Of a stretch of 64,000 nucleotides of DNA, positions 11,819-64,000 are shown piece after piece; the first letter of the stretch is position 1, and each line of letters begins with the position of its first letter. The stretch comes from Siphlonurus alternatus (taxonomy: Eukaryota > Arthropoda > Insecta > Ephemeroptera > Siphlonuridae), in the NCBI GenBank assembly GCA_949825025.1, contig OX463784.1, positions 10,547,431 through 10,611,430 of the forward strand. Reading direction: 5' to 3'. A model generated the notes under the pieces. That model was not told the origin of the DNA. It searched no databases and saw nothing but the letters and a program-made list of their open reading frames with translations. Made by a program: the position numbers and the translations under genes.

Positions 11819-12914
11819 GTAAGTCCCTGTCGATAACATTTTGCTAATTTTGGTGTATTACATTATCGGTGGATTTTATTTTTTGTCAAACATGTATTTT
11901 TATTTCAATTAAAATAACTAAATTTGTTATTTAATATTTGTTATTATTTTTTTACTCTATTTATAATTTATATGTAAATATTTAAAGTAAGTATTTTTTT
12001 TTTTCATTTTCATAAACTACAATAAATAAAATTAAAATTTTCTCTAATATTAAATTATTATTTTATTATTAAATTTGTCCATTATAATATATCGCTGTAC
12101 GATTTGTTTCCATATTTACTATTTATAATATTTCTACAAAGGATTTTCATAATTTAATTTAAAATGTGAAATTTATTGAACCAAAGATCAATTTAATTCA
12201 ATTTATATTGGCAGATGCAAAACAGAACTTAAAAATTTTAAAAACGATAGAAAAGTTAACAAACGTAAATTTAAATTCAGTCAGTCATCGTATTTAGTTT
12301 GAACTCATAAATATTAAAAACATGATATGCGCATTGATGTTATAATATCATAAAAGTTAACTGCAATTTAGTGTTAATCACTAGATGAAACACGTGATAT
12401 GAAACATGTAGAAAAACCCGACATAGATTTAATTAGAATGGCCATGAAGACCGGTTATTACGAAGAAAATGGAAATTTTGCTACTGTGCAGGGAGAAATT
12501 GATTTGTTGTTGTTGTATACATTGCATAGCGAGAAAACTGCAATTACACCTCGAGATCGCAAGAACGTTACCTTTCTGTCATGCAATCTATTGATACTTA
12601 ATTGGAGAACTTGTAAATTGAACCAGACTTGGTGCTCATTATCACTACACATTATATTTACTCCCGGTATGACACTTTTACTGTACTCTACATTTAATTG
12701 GATAGTAATGTGATGTAATTTTTTTTTAGCCCTCTGACACACGCAAAATCGAGGAGATATACGTCATATAGTAATGCAATGCAATGTTTGTCCCTATGCT
12801 TGCGTGAGTTGCGTGTCAAATATTTTCATGACAACACAAGCGTTTTGCAGCACAATTGTAAGAGGATTAAAAAAAATACAAATAATAATAATAATTGATA
12901 ATAATAAAAATGAC

Positions 12915-13237
12915 AATAGAGTATTGACCTCAAATTTTTTTATTACATCAGAAATGGATAGAGCGTGCAAAGTTATGCTACCCTGATTTTTTTCAGATTT
13001 TTTAGAGCCCGGGAACTATTTTTAAAAAATAAATGAAAGTTCTTTTTGTGACGTCACGAGACGCCGCTCCTTAAGAAAAAGATAGGACTTGCCGCCGCGT
13101 GACGTCACAAAAAGGACTTTCAATATTTTTTAAAAATAGTTCCCGGGCTCAAAAAAATCTGAAAAAAATCAGGGGAGCATAACTTTGCACGCTCTATCCA
13201 TTTCTGCAATAAAAAGTGTTGAAGTCAATACTCTATT
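12915..13237. mobile_element. Family A fold-back MITE, copy A2
   Basis: Left end AATAGAGTATTGACCTCAA, right end TTGAAGTCAATACTCTATT. The arms are nearly full length. Each inner arm carries TGACGTCA (in GTGACGTCACGAGACGCC and CCGCGTGACGTCAC). The ATTGCAG block of the left arm has a 3-bp insertion (ATTACATCAG). No coding capacity. Confidence 0.8.
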
Positions 13238-15123
13238 AAATAAAATTTAATGAAATATATATATTTTTTAAATGGCAACATATATATAACTCGAGGTCCG
13301 CTATCCAAATATGAAAAAATATATGTATATATATATTTTCCATTGCAACTCTGTATATCTCTTTGCCTCTTGGAACTGCAGCTGCAAGTGTATTTGAATT
13401 AAATAATATTCAAGTCCCTTCGATACTTGATTTCTAATGAACTAATTCTTGCAAGCTTATTAGTATACATACAAATTTGGAGCAGTGTCATATATGCAGT
13501 ACATGGAGAGAAAGGAATTTATAGTCAATATATTTAATTATTTATAGCTTTCATGATCGTTTAATATTATTTTTAAATTGCAATACCGTAATTATGATTC
13601 TGTTATTTTTTATATTCTGTAAAATAAGGAGGCCAAGAAACATACAAGTTCTGTGTTGCAAGTAATATATTTATATTATATATGTATTGAAGTGCATAAT
13701 AATTAATTATTGAACTGATTATGCATTTTTTCAAGAAAAATAACTGGATTTGCGAAATTAAATATTGACATGCATGGAATATAAGAAAAAGTGGAAAAAA
13801 GAGCATAAAAACAGTATACTTGTATATAGGTACTTAAATGATTAGTATAATAAAAAAGTGAACGTAAAATTTAATACTGTAAAAAAATACTGTACTACAC
13901 ATAATTAATTCATGTCACCTCTGATAAAAAAAATACAACGTTATTTAATTTCCAAAGCGTTCAAAAATCACTTTAATCTTGTCATGTTTATGGTTAACTA
14001 CTCTTATTGAAACATTAAACACCTAACTAGCAATTTTCATAAAATTATATTTATTGCTCTAATATCTTTTGAAGATATTCTACTTACAAAAAAACTTGTT
14101 TTACTGGAATTAATTTAAATACCTTGCGTACTGATAGCAATATACATTTTTTTCATTTTAAATTAATTGTATCATAATTTTTTTTTTTTGTAAGAGAATG
14201 TTAATTTTTATGCACTCTTTTTATGAATGCAAATTAAGCTCAAGGAACTTGCAGAGGAGAAGTATAAAATAAGTAATTACATGCAATTGAATTAAGTGAA
14301 ATCACAAAAAAATATTTAGAAGGTGGTATAAGGCAGTCTCTTACTGCATTGTGCTATTTAAAATATACTGTACACCTTTACTTTATATTTTTAAAATTTT
14401 AAGCTGGGAGTGTATCTAAAAATAGTAGTAGCATTGTAGTGTGAGTGTATTTCATTTTTTTTTTGTCGGTGAATATATTTTTATTGTGTATATGTTTACA
14501 ATATTACGTTAAGTTTGATTATCTAAATAAAATAACCACACTCTGCCATGGGTTTCCATATAAATTAAGTTTTTTGAAAGCTGCACCCCTCTTGCATGTT
14601 ACCCATGCATAATAGCTGCAGATCCGATCGAGAGACAAAATTATTTGCAATTTGGAGAGAGAAATATGAAAAACACAATCTAAAAGCCATCTAAAAAAAA
14701 TCTACCCATGTCTCCGTATATAGACTACACGATAAAGCCCTTAAATAGAGCAGGGATAACGTTCATTCTGTCCCGAGGTGTACATGATCAAAGAATTAAA
14801 TTTACTTTAACAAAAATTCAAGTGTGTCACAATAAATAGCTAGGTAACGTTTAATATTAATGCTACAAGCTTACCTGTCTGCCTATTTAACATTATTAAG
14901 AGAACGGTAATTTTCATTCGTTCATTATACTGGTGTTGACCCGTCGTTCTAAAACAGGTAAATGGTATTTAGAACTATTCTCTTACGGTATATATAATAC
15001 GTTGCAAAATTTAGTAAACCCGCTATATGAAAATATTAGTACACTTGGAAACATACATTCGGAATGTTACTCAATTTTATTATCTTTTTCAGCACGAGGT
15101 TTATTATAGGCAAGCCCATTTTA

Positions 15124-15263
15124 GTGCGATTCACGAAGAAGTTAGCCAGGTTTCTAACTACGTTTAACTTAACCACGTTTAACTATATATGTATTTAACA
15201 CGTAAAACAGGTATAGTTAAACAGGGTTAGAAACCTGGCTAACTTCTTCGTGAATCACACCCC
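15124..15263. mobile_element. Palindromic element, TTCACGAAG arms
   Basis: GTGCGATTCACGAAGAAG and TTAGCCAGGTTTCTAAC on the left are mirrored by GTTAGAAACCTGGCTAAC and TTCTTCGTGAATCACAC on the right. The arms are about 36 bp, with a loop that itself contains GTTTAACT repeats. Related copies lie at 7532 and 44692. Confidence 0.65.
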
Positions 15264-17218
15264 TTATGAGTGCAGAAGCTCAAAAGTCAAGCTTAGAATC
15301 AATTAAACAATCCCAAAAGAGTTAGTTACTTTGCTAGTAAGAAAAAGACCACAAATTAAACAATTGGTAACGTTTCCAATATCTCGAGGTGTACGTTGAT
15401 TTGTAATGAGATTTATCATTCAAGAATGCGATCTAAGAAAATGTATTGTCGAGAGGAAATAGAACAGAAATTTTCCCATTGTCAAAGTAATAATTATAAT
15501 TGCAAATTCTAATTATATGCGCTCATTAATAGTAATTTTCCTTTCTTCTACAACTAGCTAACGAGATCTTTTGACGAGACACCAACATCTCATGCAAAAT
15601 AAAAGTATTTTAACAGTAATAATCTGTCCATCCAAGCTAAGGTTTTTACGTTTCCCTTGTATAAAATAAGCAAAATGGACGGGATGGATAAAAAGAGGCC
15701 ATGCCATGGTCACTGTGCTTTGTGGGTATATAATTAGCAGCTGTCAATACTGTAATATGATTTTAGTTATATGGTGGTTCAAAAGCACACAACCGAAATA
15801 AAAATGTATATTTAAGTTAAATTTATATAAAAAATGTATACTGTAATGTGTTTCAGAATTTTAGATTAATATTATTTCAGACGTTCACTTAAAAAAAACA
15901 AAAAAACATACGTTATAGTAGTATGCATTATATGTATATATCTCCTTAATTTTATTAATATTTTATACACCGGCCGGCCGCCCCCTTTACTCTCCATATA
16001 ATACGTTATTTTACAGTATATTTATATACTATAATATATTTATATAATATGTACTTGTATTGTCTTAATTAGTATTTAAAAACCATGTAATTCTATTACA
16101 CAAAAATTTCGATAAAAAAAATACACATAATTTTATTATATTTTTCCAGGATAATTAAATTCAAATTTATGGAATAAATTTTTAGTATTTTTAGAAATTT
16201 GTTTCATAACAGATTAGGATTAGAGATGACTCAGGTGATATCTTACGTTCGTGTCTGTGGGTGCAGGAACTTTAAGGAATTATGTAACAAAGTAAAAACC
16301 GGTTAATCACACCTGATGTCGGTACGCACTCCTGTGCCCTTCACAGGGATTATGTAGTAGTGTAATGTATTTGTCCTCAATTGATGGTCTGAATGTGTTG
16401 TGAATTTAATAAGACTACTGTTACTAAATTGACTGTTGTAGATTATCGAAGATTGTTTTACAAAAATTAAAAAGCGAATGAATAACGTAAAATATTCATA
16501 ATATATATACACTTTTTGTTTAATAAAATATATACTGCAGAAAATAAATAAGTGCATGATGTTTATTACATTTTTGAAGCTTGTAAAGTACTTATCATAT
16601 ATTATGAAATCATTATGAAATAAATATATAAATATTTTAAAATTAACATGCTGTTAAATTTTATCAATAAAAAAAAACTTTCATGCAGGTCTCATTAAAA
16701 AAAAATCATATTACTAATGTGTTAAACATTAGTTTATGTATACAACGTAATAATAATTGCGAATTAAAATTGTATGCTCATTAACTATAATTATTATTCT
16801 ACTATATCTTTAATAAATGTTTAATTTAGAAAATTTCACAAATTAAAAATATAACAGCATGACTGCAATGTATAAAATGAATAATTTTATATATAAAAAA
16901 AACATCTCTATGAATAAAAATGAAAGTTTGATAGGATGGACAGGATGCACGTTGTCCAACATAATAATAACTTAAATTACCTGCAGCAACGAATGTGTTT
17001 TCTACTGCATAATTACATCTTCCTAAATTATAATTTCCACGCAAATGATACGCCAAAAAGATGTCGCATCATGACTTCCGTGATTATTTTCCTATTAATT
17101 TATTTTATATAATATAACTATGATTTGCTTTTTTTATTTGTATATAGAGAGGATTCTTAATTGTAATGTAGAATCATGTTATTATTATAATATGTTGCTT
17201 AATAAATAATATATTACA

Positions 17219-17437
17219 TTAAGGCGGATTCAGATGGCGACAACGGCGATGCGACGCGATTTTGACGTAAAAGCTGCGTGTGAAATTCTATGCGGCGGCG
17301 AATTCGCCGGTAATCGCGTTAATTACGATGCTCTTTTTCTTTTAATCGCCCAATATGGCTGCCAATGGATGTTACAGCAAGTGCGCATTATTCGCGTCGC
17401 GTCGCATGGTAAAAATCGCCATGTGAATCCACCTTTA
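17219..17437. mobile_element. MITE with GGATTCA termini and TTA flanks
   Basis: Left end AGGCGGATTCAGATGGCGA and right end TCGCCATGTGAATCCACCT are inverted repeats. The arms continue inward as GCGATGCGACGCGA versus the mirrored CGCGTCGCGTCGCATGG. Both borders are flanked by TTA, which fits the 3-bp target duplication of PIF/Harbinger-type elements; that superfamily assignment is inference. A 121-codon open frame crosses the element but continues into AT-rich flank and is not a gene. A short relative (CATTCAGATGGCGTCG...CCATCTGGACGCCC) is at about 39549-39629. Confidence 0.6.
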
Positions 17438-20423
17438 GTGTATTATGCCCAGACGAATTCATGGATAAATAAATACGAGTTAGGGCTTTTAATAGCGAAT
17501 AAGAGAAATATAAAATTATGTATTATATACTATAATACATATATATATTATAATATACAGTATATTGTATTATATGTTCACAAAGTTGATTTAGCATAGA
17601 TTTTATCTTACAAATTTCATTGCTAAAAATTTACGTTAAATTCTACAGGACTAAAAATTTGTGGTCAAAAATCTATAACAAATTCTTTGTCCCATGTGGG
17701 ATGTCTGTTTCTAAAAATTATTAAGTCAATATCAAAATCATAGTCGATCGAATACGATTTTGATGAAAAATGTATAAAGTGAATTTTATTCGATTTTGAT
17801 TCTTCATTTTATTTATTTATTTTTTAATATTAAAAATTTCATTAATACAATGAAGCGTACAAAATTGACGAGAGATTCGATATAATATAACGATTTTATC
17901 TACCATTTCATTTTGAAAAAAAAAAAAAAAAAAATTTGTTAAAATTAAGTCTTCTATATTGTGCCTTCTTTTTATATTATTGTTCCAGGTGGTATATAAT
18001 AGCAGTGTCTTGTATGTACTTATGTAGAAGGAATAATTACTTCCATAATAATTATTTTAAAATTCCAGTCAAGTCTGTCGTATACTTAACATGGGAGAAG
18101 TATAATTTTAGTTGGTAAAATTATTATATCCAAAAAGTTTTATTAAATTCCAAAATGTTTTTAGAAGTTACTGAATCTTATATAATATAATTATTTTTTT
18201 AAATCCTTAATTTGATACAGCAATAAATATTATCACCGTATAATTTATCGATTATTAACAACCAAATGTTCATCTCACCTTCAAGGTCAAACTGTCAAGG
18301 GCATTCAAATCTTCAACTGCAACCTTGCATGCCAAAGATGTGGTACCAAAGAGGAACTATTGAGATATATACGGGCTCCAATATGCAGATATTATTAGTG
18401 TTATATACTTAAGAGAAATTCTGGAGCAATATTGGTATAGGCGGATGTCTTTGAGTTTTTTTCCCACCTTGAAGCGTGGTATAATTATTGCTATTACGAA
18501 ATATTTTTTTAAGAAGTTGAATTTTTTACTCTATTAATTTTTTAGATGACTAATCATGTTAAACATGGGGTAAAGAAAGATACTCCCCTCTTAATTTTGA
18601 CTTAAATTTATATATAAAGAAAATTATCCTATATTCAACATTTATAACATATTATTATATGTCTGTCATATTTTTTTCTGGATAATTGCTGAGTTATGGA
18701 AAAAAAAAATATTTATTACACATATATTTAAACTATAAATGTTTTTGTCGGAATAAAATTTGCATTACAACGTTACAAGTAACAATTATAAAATGGTCTT
18801 TATTTATATATATATATTTTTTTTTTTGAAACAGCACGTTAAATATGTTACTGAAAATATTTTAAATGAAATCCTCATATTTGTATCGCTTCACACTCAA
18901 ATAAAAATTGCGTGTTATACAATAACATTGTAGGAATGACCTTTCTTAATATTTAAATAGTTACTAGTTCATGATAAAATAATGACTCGCAGTAATACGT
19001 ATAATGTGAGGCGTGGAAAGTACACAGTGTGTACATTTTTACTTTTTGACCATGAAAATATTTGCAGAAATTAACATTGAGTGCAGCAGAAGGTTAAAGA
19101 TACATCCTTGTTCAAATTATTACTCTTATGAAATATTATTTGTGGGGAAAATATTTTTCGATCATCATAAAATGTTACGAGTTATTATCATATTGTTCTC
19201 TATACAACTGTTTGTATTCAGTTTTCAGATAAAAGATCGTGATTAAAATATAAAACAGGTAGTGCCTTGGAATTATATTAAATATCTCAGAGCATAATTA
19301 ATTAATATTCCAATATCGCCTTTTTTTATTAATAAGGTTTTAAAATTTACTATATAAAACATTTTATGATGTTAATTTTCAAACACTAATTTTTTTCTCT
19401 CCAAAATATATTTATATTATATTTATATGTGATGGATGAAATGAAGTTGATATAGACCTTTTTGTGTCCTGCAAATGTGAAACCATGATCAGACATTTGA
19501 TATTAACAATAAAGCTTACTTTTAACGTTAAGAGATAGAAAAATAGTTCTTATAGCAATTGTCCGCTTTTTGCATCTAGCAGTCTCAATAATTATTTATA
19601 CAATATTTTAAAATTACCACAATCGATCATAACTGTCCTAAAGATGACCTTGTAAAAACAGACAAAAGAATTTTTGACAACCACGTTGAAAGATATTGTT
19701 CCCTCTAAAATAATATTATATAGAAGAAAAAACTTTATATTTATCATTGTTCATATATTTGTAATGTTAATAAGAACCATAGATTATAGTAACAGGATAT
19801 GGTGATGGGTCATTCGACTTTAATCGAAGACCTGTAAGATAAAATAAATAAAATATACTGTATTTAAAAATAAAATCTACTTTAATGTACAGTATAATTA
19901 TGTATATAAAAGGGGAAAAATCATATTACTTAAATAAAATGCAATTGTCACTATCTTTACCCTTAATTATATAGATTAAGCTCGCCAACTTATATATTTA
20001 AATGCCCTAAAGTTATTATCCCCATTGGAAAGTGGCCGATATAACTTATATGCAGTTTCTATTATAGCAAAATATATTGTGGCTTGTATTATAAATTTGA
20101 AATTATTAATTATTTTAAACATAGAAACTGGATACGTAAAAAAAAAATAATAATAATGCCAAATCACCACGTTGTAAGGGTAAAATCGCATATATCAAAG
20201 AAAGCAAATACCTAATACTCGGTTCAAAATGACAAAATGCTCTCAAAAATCCCCACTGTAAATTGAAATCAAATCCCATGGTGTAGCTACATACCAGTCT
20301 TGCATCTTATTAACCTGTCTGATTTCTCCCCAGCATGATGTGAATGCGGCAAAGGAGCAACATTTTCATCCGTCTCTGAATCGCCGGTTTTCTCCACTAC
20401 CGCCAACACTCACTCAATTAACA

Positions 20424-60999
<40,576 letters not shown>

Positions 61000-62420
61000 T
61001 CACTTAATGTGACTTGAAACAAACTGCGTTCATATTATCTACAGTACATCATATTTAATGTAATTTTTGTCGTGAATATTTTAGGAGGCCCCCATCAATG
61101 AAGTGGGGTGTTACAAATCATCAAACAATGATTGAAGGCGTTAAAATATGATGGGCAGTGTAGATAGTCAACTAAGTGACTAGAAAAACTTCTGTGCAGT
61201 GATGAACTATGCTAGGAAATATGAGAGCTTACGATGTCATAAACTGAGTGGAGAAAAAGTGACATGGGTGAATATTTATTTTTGTAAAAGATTTTTGTGA
61301 TTTAATTTTTTTTTAATGTTTTTTTTCCATGCACTTTAGTTTTATTGATAATTATAGTGATTAATTAAATAGTAATTTCTTTTAAAATTATTTTAGACTA
61401 ATACAAATGTTGAAACTTAATATTTTCATAGTGTATTTAAATGTGGAAGTTCAAAATTATTATTGATACGAGCATTCTTTCAATTCACTTTATTTTTTTT
61501 AATCGTTATACTGTAGTATTTTTTTATTTTTTTAATAAAAATGTGAAAAAATTGATGTTAAGAAACATAAACATATTTGTTGACTAGTAAATAATTTGGC
61601 TCCCAACTTCAAAGCAAATAAAGCATAAATTAATTTTAAGACTGAAGGCACATTAATTTAATTTGTTATATCACTTTTTAATTGTTTGCTGCATTTTGCA
61701 CCATGCTTTAATTTAAGTGGGGACAGTGCATTTAATTTTATGTTATAATTATTGCTTTAAAATATGTCTTTCTACTAGGGTGTTGTTACCATAAGTGTAA
61801 TGTTAATAATTAATCTTCTTCAATTTTAATTAAATAATATAATAGAAACTTCTATTTTTCTTTTATCGAAGCAAAATAATTAATTAAATTTATTATTGTG
61901 GATCTGCTCTATCACATAACGAAAAACCTATATCTCTGACCAGTTAGAAAATTAAGAAAATCTAAAATGGAAGTGTAATTTACAATACTTGAGAATAGAG
62001 TACCTATTTTAAGTTCTAGCTTTACGTGTGATCACTGGCAATACTGATACATTATACAGTAATAATTACTGAAGGTAGATTTAACTTTGAAATCTGAATC
62101 AGAGTATTGCTGTACAATCTATAGATAGAATAACCCCTTCTTTCCAAAGCAGTTGTGTAGCAATTTAATCGTGTTGTAAATAATTTTGTGTATTCTTTAC
62201 TGATAATAAATATGATTTTCTATGTTAAAAATTATCATATTATTATTAATTTCCCTGCGATTAGGTACTGTACTTACTATATTTTATCATAGAAACAAAT
62301 TAATTTAATTTTTTTTGTTTTATTACAAATCAAATTTACATATATTTTTTTGTTTGTTCCATACATGTTTTCTCCTCATGATATTATTTTTAGTACTTCA
62401 ATAAACAAAGACTTTGGATG
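61000..62420 (+). terminator. SMPD1: SMPD1 3' UTR and candidate poly(A) signals
   Basis: AT-rich sequence with AATAAA at 61617-61622, 62205-62210 and 62400-62405. The two distal ones are followed by T/GT-rich stretches (62223 onward, 62416 onward) and are the likelier ends. Which is used cannot be told from sequence alone. Confidence 0.5.
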
Positions 62421-63390
62421 ATAAACATAAAATATATTGAGCCTAACTGGAATCACATTTATGTTTGTAAAAAATATGCTAAAATATAAATTAAAGATGA
62501 GGCCTTTTTTTTCTTGGGATGTAAGAAATCATATTAGAAATAATTGTACGTAGATCATGCATGAAACGTTTATATTAAGAAAATACGGATTTTAAACGGT
62601 ACGAAATGCTGCTCGTAACAATTTTTAACAGTTGTTTTAACACTTTTTACGAGTGTGTACTTTTTGTACTTTTCCCTCAATTCCCTCGTACCCTCAATAA
62701 TTCGTCAATGCAAAAAACAGTTCAAAACTACGTACCACAATCTGTTCTAAAGGCAAATTAAAGACACAATATAAATTTGTTGAACCATTCGTACAAAATA
62801 ATTTAGTAATTCTTGATGATTAAAACCCACCACTACCATTTACAATTAGTAAGGCAGGATTATGGATTCTATGGAACAGTACATACAGTAAATGACCAGT
62901 TATGGAGTAGACTCTTTAGAAAGGATGATGCTAAAATAATTGTGAAGAGCCAAAAATCTTACATACTGTACTATAAATGTGATATTAGCAATTAATTTTA
63001 GCGCTACACAAAAATCTGGTGTAAGGATCACAAAAAAACGGCGGACATGAATACAATTGCCTCGCATTACTAACGGAAAGTAAGTAGGTCTATTAAGTTA
63101 TAACTGTTCTATTTACTGTATGCATATAGTGCAGTGAAACCTCAAAATTTGCAAAGAAGTAACCAGCAGTAAGAGGCATTTTTTCCAAAGTTAGTATTTG
63201 TCACTTGTTTTTCAAATACCTGTATAAAACATGTACTTAGTTAAACCTCAGTCATAGAAATTTAGCAAAATTATGAACATATTTTCAACCTTTGATTTCT
63301 ACAAGGAGCACAATAAAACAATCACACACAAAAGTGTCAGTTTTGTTTATAAAATGCTTCTGAATTCATTGATAGTCACAAAAATGTCCA
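62421..63390. other. Short intergenic region between convergent genes
   Basis: I see no gene or clear repeat. The open frame at 62813-62995 is short with no recognisable motif. The region separates the likely 3' ends of SMPD1 and SNRPF by about 1 kb. Confidence 0.5.
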
Positions 63391-63406
63391 AAAATTCAAT
63401 ACTGTA

Positions 63407-63412
63407 TTTATT
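63407..63412 (-). terminator. SNRPF: Candidate SNRPF poly(A) signal
   Basis: TTTATT on the plus strand is AATAAA on the minus strand, about 240 nt downstream of the SNRPF stop codon. No closer AATAAA was seen. Confidence 0.4.
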
Positions 63413-63497
63413 TTAAAACTGAGTCTGCTTACATCTCACAAATTCCAAAAATTTAACTTTTTGGTCTTCTTTGCATATTCTAGAGGAGCATTTTAAA

Positions 63498-63598
63498 ATA
63501 CCACAGCAAAATATGTTAACATGAAGTCAGTATCAGTGTTGTTTACATAGTCCACCTGATTCAATGCCTGACTTTGCTAACATATTTTGCTGTGATAT
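63498..63598. repeat. Inverted repeat in the SNRPF 3' UTR
   Basis: ATACCACAGCAAAATATGTT with AACATGAAGTCAG is mirrored by CTGACTTTGCTAACATATTT with TGCTGTGATAT. The arms are about 30 bp with a few mismatches around a ~35-bp loop. It lies between the SNRPF stop (63650) and its candidate poly(A) signal, so the mRNA would carry the hairpin. Confidence 0.65.
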
Positions 63599-63649
63599 AA
63601 CCCGTCACTGAATATAGAAAGAATGGGTACACACGTATGTCGGCAGAGC

Positions 63650-63781
63650 TCAGTCTTTCATCTCTCCGTCTTCCTCTTCTTCTTCCACGCCCCGGATGTA
63701 CAGAACGTTGTTGCAGCGAATCAGAACTTCTCCGAGGTTGCCCGTGCATGCTCCGTCAATGTGCTCCTCAGTGTTAGCCAG
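63650..63781 (-). CDS. SNRPF: Terminal exon of small nuclear ribonucleoprotein F (SmF)
   Basis: SmF is one of seven Sm proteins forming the heptameric ring on U1, U2, U4 and U5 snRNAs. On the minus strand, acceptor TTACATTCCAG (AG at 63783-63782) is followed by 43 codons and TGA (63652-63650). The peptide [20 protein letters not shown] continues [11 protein letters not shown] and ends [12 protein letters not shown]. It contains the Sm2 motif ([11 protein letters not shown]), and the Glu-rich tail is characteristic of SmF. This covers about the C-terminal half of a protein of about 86 residues. Upstream exons lie beyond the right edge or in the remaining 220 bp, where I see none. The gene is convergent with SMPD1. 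Confidence 0.93.
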   Translation of the reverse strand: MANTEEHIDGACTGNLGEVLIRCNNVLYIRGVEEEEEDGEMKD

Positions 63782-63783
63782 CT

Positions 63784-64000
63784 GGAATGTAAGTCATTGT
63801 CAAACACACGGCCAATGTTCCCTGGTATAATTACAACGATTCTAGGTTTCAAGCTAGCATTGAGATATTACAGTATATTATCGCTTCAGAATGTCACTAT
63901 CCTAAGCAATATAATGTTCTGATGCAAATAAAGGCTGTATTTACATGCAGTATAAGGCCTGTAATTGCAGCAAAACCTTTTGTTGATTGATTGGTTGGTA
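63784..64000 (-). other. SNRPF: SNRPF intron (partial)
   Basis: Sequence upstream of the SNRPF terminal exon. No Sm1 motif or other coding sequence is visible to the window edge, so the preceding exon lies outside. Confidence 0.6.

Larger units (their letters stand above)
11819..20333 (+). other. Intron 1 of SMPD1 (inferred)
   Basis: AT-rich and without supported genes. It contains a family A MITE (12915-13237), an inverted-repeat element (15124-15263), a TTA-flanked element (17219-17437), two copies of the GAGGTGTAC motif (14753, 15367), and otherwise low-complexity sequence. The open frame at 12399-12713 and its antisense shadow have no coding character I could recognise. Confidence 0.4.

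Noticed and set aside
12399..12742. 104-codon plus-strand frame and its 94-codon antisense partner
   Set aside because: No splice signals, motifs or composition shift that would mark coding sequence. Both strands open over the same stretch suggests chance.
17234..17599. 121-codon open frame
   Set aside because: Its first two thirds are the TIRs and core of a MITE, and it runs into AT-rich flank coding for Tyr/Ile-rich sequence.
20340..20423. N-terminal extension of SMPD1 starting at 20340
   Set aside because: The frame begins with GTG and contains no ATG before 20424. The 20424 ATG gives a clean signal peptide and a good start context.
63560..63922. Open frames at 63561-63749 (minus) and 63623-63922 (plus)
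   Set aside because: They are other-frame shadows of the SNRPF terminal exon at 63650-63781.

Overview
This window is eukaryotic nuclear DNA from an invertebrate, most likely an arthropod. The evidence is GT-AG introns, an AT-rich background with GC-richer exons, long TTTA microsatellites, a TCAGT-type initiator at the probable promoter, and SINEs of an insect-like kind (one 5S-rRNA-derived, one tRNA-derived, sharing a central/3' domain). The species cannot be named from what is visible. There is no bacterial-style gene organisation, rRNA gene, CRISPR array or convincing tRNA gene.

One gene dominates. An acid sphingomyelinase (SMPD1/ASM family) lies on the + strand from about 11728 to about 62200-62400. 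It has a probable non-coding first exon just downstream of a GC-rich promoter with two TGACGTCA sites, a signal-peptide exon at 20334-20487, a 32.8-kb second intron, and eleven further exons clustered at 53260-60999. All splice phases agree. The joined product is 658 residues (706 if the most upstream of three duplicated acceptors in exon 8 is used): signal peptide, acidic/Ser-rich linker, saposin-B domain, proline hinge, calcineurin-like metallophosphatase domain and Cys-rich C-terminus. All seven metal-ligand positions and the catalytic His are present.

Two other genes are caught at the edges. The terminal exon of SNRPF (Sm protein F of the spliceosomal snRNPs) is on the - strand at 63650-63781, tail-to-tail with SMPD1. 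A probable terminal exon of an unidentified gene is on the - strand at 1043-1285.

The remaining ~60 kb is intergenic or intronic and full of short non-autonomous DNA transposons. Most are long palindromes (fold-back MITEs). They fall into several recurring families: A (TIR begins near GGAGTA.TGACCTC, inner TGACGTCA sites), B (TIR near TGGACAACATG, related to A inside), C (TTAA-flanked, TTAAGGTAGAGATAA ends), D (CGTCGCCTTGG arms) and several smaller ones. Nested insertions (A inside B; a SINE inside D; a C element inside a tandem repeat whose sister unit keeps the empty TTAA site) give a relative chronology. Tandem arrays, TTTA microsatellites and a dispersed ~30-bp motif make up much of the rest. 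The most unusual local feature is a 72-bp tandem triplication that carries an intron-exon boundary of SMPD1 through its active-site segment.
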